This document shows positions 60,097-64,000 of a stretch of 64,000 nucleotides of DNA, piece after piece. The notes under the pieces were generated by a model. It was not told the origin of the DNA. It worked only from the letters and a program-made list of their open reading frames with translations, and did no database searches. Origin of the DNA: Caenorhabditis remanei. Its lineage: Eukaryota > Nematoda > Chromadorea > Rhabditida > Rhabditidae. The stretch is taken from positions 11,098,001-11,162,000 of the forward strand of contig NC_071329.1 of the NCBI RefSeq assembly GCF_010183535.1, read 5' to 3'. The translations under genes were made by a program, and so were the position numbers. How positions within the stretch are numbered: the first letter of the stretch is position 1; each line of letters begins with the position of its first letter.

Positions 60097-60200
60097 TCTT
60101 ATTTCTCCTATTAGAATCTCTTTTTTGTTCATCTCTAGTTTTCGTTGTTTGTTGTTCAAATTATTGTTTCCTCTATCCAAAACTTCTTTAATGATATAAA

Positions 60201-62735
60201 ATGAGTCAATTGTTTCCTATTAACCTTCTTACTTCTTTTCCTTCAAAGGGCTGTCCCACATCTTTCTTTTTCATCCTTTTCGTGTCTATTCTTAACTTCC
60301 CACCCATCTATTCATCGGCGTCAACTCCTTTCAACTCTTCCGAATATGTTCTTCGTGAAGTATTCCAACATAAGGATCAATGCTACAAAGATTCGTTCGT
60401 TTATGTGAAAGAAGCATACACTTCTAAATCGTCTCCATTTGTCGTCTACTCAACAACTAAAGAGTGCTCAACCTTTTTGAATGAACAAGGTATGAAATTT
60501 ATCTACTTCTCTTTAACTATTTAAATTTTTCAGATCTCTCTGAAAGACTACCATCATGCCCATCGGGTTTGATAGATCTGGAGGTTACGCCGACGTATGT
60601 AGGAAAGTCCCAAATAAGGTAAGACATCTCGACAGAAATTATCTGGAAATTGAATTCAATTAACTCGATTTCAGTTACCCGTATGCTAACCTCAACATAT
60701 CCGTCACTGCCCACTCTCCTGTTAGTACACTCGTGTTTCGTCTTCAATGCCTTCATGCTTCAGATGGATCGGACGTGTATTGCTCGGACATGAAAGATAT
60801 GGTACTGCACGTTTTTCTTACCTTTTCCAATATTGCTCATTTAGTATATAAATGGAGTGAAAGAATGGCCTTGTCGTGGAATACATCTCTCTACCGCTGT
60901 GCATCATCCTGCAAAATTCTCTTATGCCTGTTTCCGACTCACTTCATACTCAGTCTACGCAATCAATGCTACTGTTCTCCCACAAAAATGCAGAATCTCA
61001 ACAATTGTCACTTCTCCTCATCTAGACGAGATCTTCCCGCCAAGCCTCGTTGACCCTTCTGGCAGTGAAAATGACATTGATTCAACTGATCCGTATTGGT
61101 CACCTATGATATCTGTTGACTTTAGTGAAGAGCAAGCCGTCTGGATTCGCTTGGGAAAAGCTCCAAATGCGGAGTGTGACACTATGAATGTTCATGTTTA
61201 TCAGGAACACGATGATAACAAGGTATTCATTCACTCTAAGAGCAGGAAGATAATAATTTACTTTTTCAGATCAAATTTCTCGCTGCTCTATCTGTCAAAT
61301 GTCCTGAATATTCTATCAAGTGGGATGACCAGGAAGCAGGAACGTATCTTCTAACTGCTTATGTTCCAATCCGTGGATGCAAGTTCTTCTGTGAACCAAA
61401 TTCACGTGGATGCAAACAATGTCTTCGTACTCACCTCAATCTCGTTATTTGGGAAGATCGAGTCTCTATGTCTTGGAGAGTAGTGAAAACATTTCATGAC
61501 TACGGCATTCAAATCTTCATCGTAACTGCTCTCCTGACGCTTATTCTAATTATACTGTTTTTCGTTGGAATCTATATTCACTATCGAAAACAAAAAGCAG
61601 ATGCAAACCGCGTGAGACAGATCCAATTAGATACTTTCGTTAAAGCAATGATCGTTTATACGGATGATAACGAAGCACATACGAATTGTGTGAAACTCCT
61701 GGTTGACAACCTCAAGCACTGTGCTAATTGCGAACCTATCTTCGATTTGGAAAAGTTGATCACGATTGAACGTAAATTGTATTGCTACTCAGGTTTTTCA
61801 ATTTTTATTTAATTCCAGAAGTTGTCCCTTCACGTTGGCTCATTGACCAGCTCAGCACTCTTTCCAAATTCATTATCGTGATATCCCATTGTGCTGAAAA
61901 GATTCTTCATGCAGAAGATTCTGAGACCCATCGTCTTGTTCAGTCTCGTCCGTTCGCCGATTTGTTCGAGCCTGCCATGAACATAATAATTCGCGTAAGA
62001 TAAAATTTCAAAATGAAAATATCATATCCTCACCATTTCAGGATATCACACAGAATCCTCAAGAAGCGCGAAAAAAGTATGTAATTGTGAGATTTGGCTA
62101 CTCTCCCCAAGTTCCAGCAAATCTTGCTATTCTCCAGCTTCCTACTTTCCTACGTAAGTTCATTTGTAATTAACGTAATTTACTAAACATCCCACCTTTC
62201 AGTTCCTGATGAATTCGGACGTCTCACAGCTTTCTTACACGATCTGGAATACGGAAGTAACGTTAATATCACCCAGAATATTTCAAAACGCAGAATCACT
62301 GAATGGACAGACGCTGTTGAACACCAGAAAACTATATTCAATGTAAATCCGAATTGGCTAGAAACAAGATGGAAACCAAAAGACGTAAAAAGATTAATCG
62401 AACTATTTATCGTTATGTTATCTTAGTTTCAGGAGCAAGAAGTTATGAACTTACAACGCGCAGTGCCTGTTGTATTCACATACAAAACAAACGAAGAAAG
62501 AATCGCAGCATCGCAACGGTATAACTTGTTGCCGCCGTCGGCCGAAATTGAAGAGGATGAAGAACCAGAGGTAAATACACGAAGAATGAACGGTCATATT
62601 CGAATAATAACTTTATAGACCTCGAACAACGAAGCAACATACATGCTTGCTCCACCACCAGTAGAAGACGATCTCGAAGCTGAAGAAGAGGAAGAAGACG
62701 AAGTATCAGATACTATTGTTGCCTTTGACTCATGA
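60201..62735 (+). CDS. ilcr-1: IL-17 receptor-like protein with SEFIR domain
   Basis: Roughly ten exons join in phase. After a signal/anchor segment ([20 protein letters not shown]) comes a cysteine-rich extracellular part ([38 protein letters not shown]). A TM segment follows ([20 protein letters not shown], about 61516-61580). The cytoplasmic SEFIR domain reads [20 protein letters not shown] ... [20 protein letters not shown]. The tail is acidic ([19 protein letters not shown]). SEFIR receptors signal through ACTL-1/Act1; in C. elegans ILCR-1 with ILCR-2 mediates IL-17 modulation of neuronal responses (family knowledge). Position next to mrps-16 and clr-1 matches C. elegans. No frame break was seen. 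Confidence 0.88.
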
Positions 62736-63094
62736 AATTTGGTTGACTTTTAGGCGTGTTTTATGTGTCATTTTAATTATTCTGTGTTGAGTGCTATACT
62801 TTTTCAAATATCTGATGGTTTGTCGGGGTTACATCACGAGAACTGTTAGTTCTAGGTTTATTCAAGACAAAACCATTTTATTATTGACTCATTCTGATAA
62901 TTTTTGTCGCTTCTCTCTGTCATTTTATCGTTCTATTTCGTTTCTATACTTCACGTTTCTGTCAATTCATAAATGATCAACACTCTACATTCTCTAAGCT
63001 TATTTCTGGTACCATCCTGTTCAAACATATCTCACGGAATCTTGAACCGATGAGTTCTTTTCAACATCACAGTATTACAGTGCCTTCGTCTTGA
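62736..63094. other. spacer between ilcr-1 and the zinc-finger gene
   Basis: 359 nt, AT-rich. It contains the ilcr-1 3' UTR and presumably the promoter of the next gene. No coding exon was found. Confidence 0.45.
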
Positions 63095-64000
63095 ATGATA
63101 ACATTAATATCACACGAAACACCTTCTTCTTCGTCGTCGTCATCTGATGAGGATTCAGATGATGAATCTTGTGAAACGGACAAAGAAGTCAAGTGCAAAC
63201 AAAACGCGGCAGAAAAAGAAATGAACAGAAAAGAAAAAACCTCATCAAATAATAACAAACGGAACAGAAAGAAATCGAAAAGAAAACAGCATCCGTATGA
63301 ATTTCATTTTAAATCTCTCACAACATGATTATTTAGGTGTCCTTATTGCGAAAAAACGTTTCCATTTCCCAATAAACTTAGAGAGCATATCGAAGTTCAT
63401 AAAAGTGAGTTCAACTAATTTGGATCTCTGTATCCATACACCATTAACAATATTCAGCTGATCGATATGAATGTATGGAATGCCCTTCTCCGAGGAAGTT
63501 TGATAAATTCAACGATTTGAAAGCGCATTGTAAACAATATCATAGTCGAGCTTCTCATAAATGCTCGGTTTGTTCCTATACTAATTCGGTATGCACCACT
63601 TTAATCATCTTCGATATTGAAAATCAAACTTCCAGAGGCCGGCGGACGTCAAGCGTCACTTCCAACAGAATCACATTGACGGCGTCCCGTGCACTATCAT
63701 TGGATGTTCCATGAAAGTTGCAAAAAACAGACTGAAGTAAGACCGGAATAAAGAAAATAGCTAACATGATTTATTTTTGATATCTTTAGAACCCATATCA
63801 AAGAAATGCATTCAATTCCACTAGAAATTTCGTCAGTCCCTATTCGTGCAAAGTTATCTTTTCACAAATGCCCGAATTGTGGATATGAACCAGATCAATC
63901 GATCGTTGAGGCAGAAGATCAATATAAAGATCTTATGTCACATATGGAAACGTCAGTTTTCTGTTGTTCCAAATCTGTTCAAAAATTTCTATATTCAGAA
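63095..64000 (+). CDS. C2H2 zinc-finger protein, 5' part (runs off the window)
   Basis: The ATG at 63095 opens a Ser/Asp-rich then Lys/Asn-rich basic region. Spliced exons then encode classic C2H2 fingers: [21 protein letters not shown], a finger [30 protein letters not shown] joined to [13 protein letters not shown], and [16 protein letters not shown] joined to THIKEMH. A further CPNCGY is followed by a window-edge intron ending TATTCAG. Introns are short with good GT..AG sites. DNA or RNA binding is inferred from the fingers. From memory this corresponds to C. elegans F56D1.1. The gene continues past the window. Confidence 0.82.

Noticed and set aside
1..64000. CRISPR arrays, rRNA genes and complete tRNA genes
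   Set aside because: None found. This is a eukaryotic nuclear region, and the only tRNA-like signal is the lone T-arm at 59.3 kb.

Overview
The window is nuclear DNA of a nematode of the genus Caenorhabditis. It is AT-rich, its genes are dense on both strands, introns are short (often 45-55 nt) and bounded by GTAAGT and TTTTCAG, TTTCAG often lies just upstream of start codons (trans-splice acceptors), and the gene order is familiar. From memory it parallels C. elegans chromosome II (cosmids EEED8, F07F6 and F56D1): mog-5, a mel-47-like gene, an ArfGAP, nmr-1, cex-1, dhs-5, daz-1, clr-1, mrps-16, ilcr-1 and a C2H2 gene. I cannot name the species. The repeats and the local duplications suggest it is not C. 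elegans itself. I rebuilt all gene models by hand from splice signals and reading frame; given spans include introns.

Layout. 1-0.4 kb: 3' end of mog-5 (splicing helicase). 0.6-1.5 kb: secreted C-type lectin. 1.9-10.1 kb: six divergent lipid-binding (FABP-like) paralogues, three on each strand, most with an added coiled-coil or acidic N-terminus. A fold-back transposon lies among them and one copy has a damaged splice acceptor. 10.5-16.9 kb: RRM-Tudor protein (probably mel-47), an apolipoprotein-L-like gene and an ARFGAP2/3 orthologue. 17.5-19.3 kb: a near-perfect 1.8-kb palindrome. 19.4-25.0 kb: an srx-type chemoreceptor, a secreted cysteine-rich protein and an RRM protein with winged-helix-like repeats. 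25.6-29.5 kb: nmr-1, whose cytoplasmic tail reads into a LITAF domain. 30.9-39.9 kb: calexcitin cex-1, steroid dehydrogenase-like dhs-5 and germline RNA-binding daz-1.

46.1-62.7 kb: the receptor tyrosine phosphatase clr-1 is followed by a tandem segmental duplication. A broken copy of mrps-16 is joined to a promoter-less second copy of the clr-1 intracellular half. That copy keeps an open 619-codon frame with an intact catalytic P-loop. Next come the functional mrps-16 (carrying a LINE fragment in an intron), the IL-17-receptor-like ilcr-1, and the start of a C2H2 zinc-finger gene that leaves the window.

The neighbouring genes do not form one pathway. Themes are germline RNA regulation (mog-5, mel-47, daz-1), neuronal signalling (nmr-1, cex-1, clr-1, ilcr-1) and fast-evolving local families (FABP-like, clec, srx). 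The best candidates for something undescribed are the clr-1-derived cytosolic tandem phosphatase, the NMDA receptor-LITAF fusion, and the FABP-like cluster with its shared N-terminal motif.
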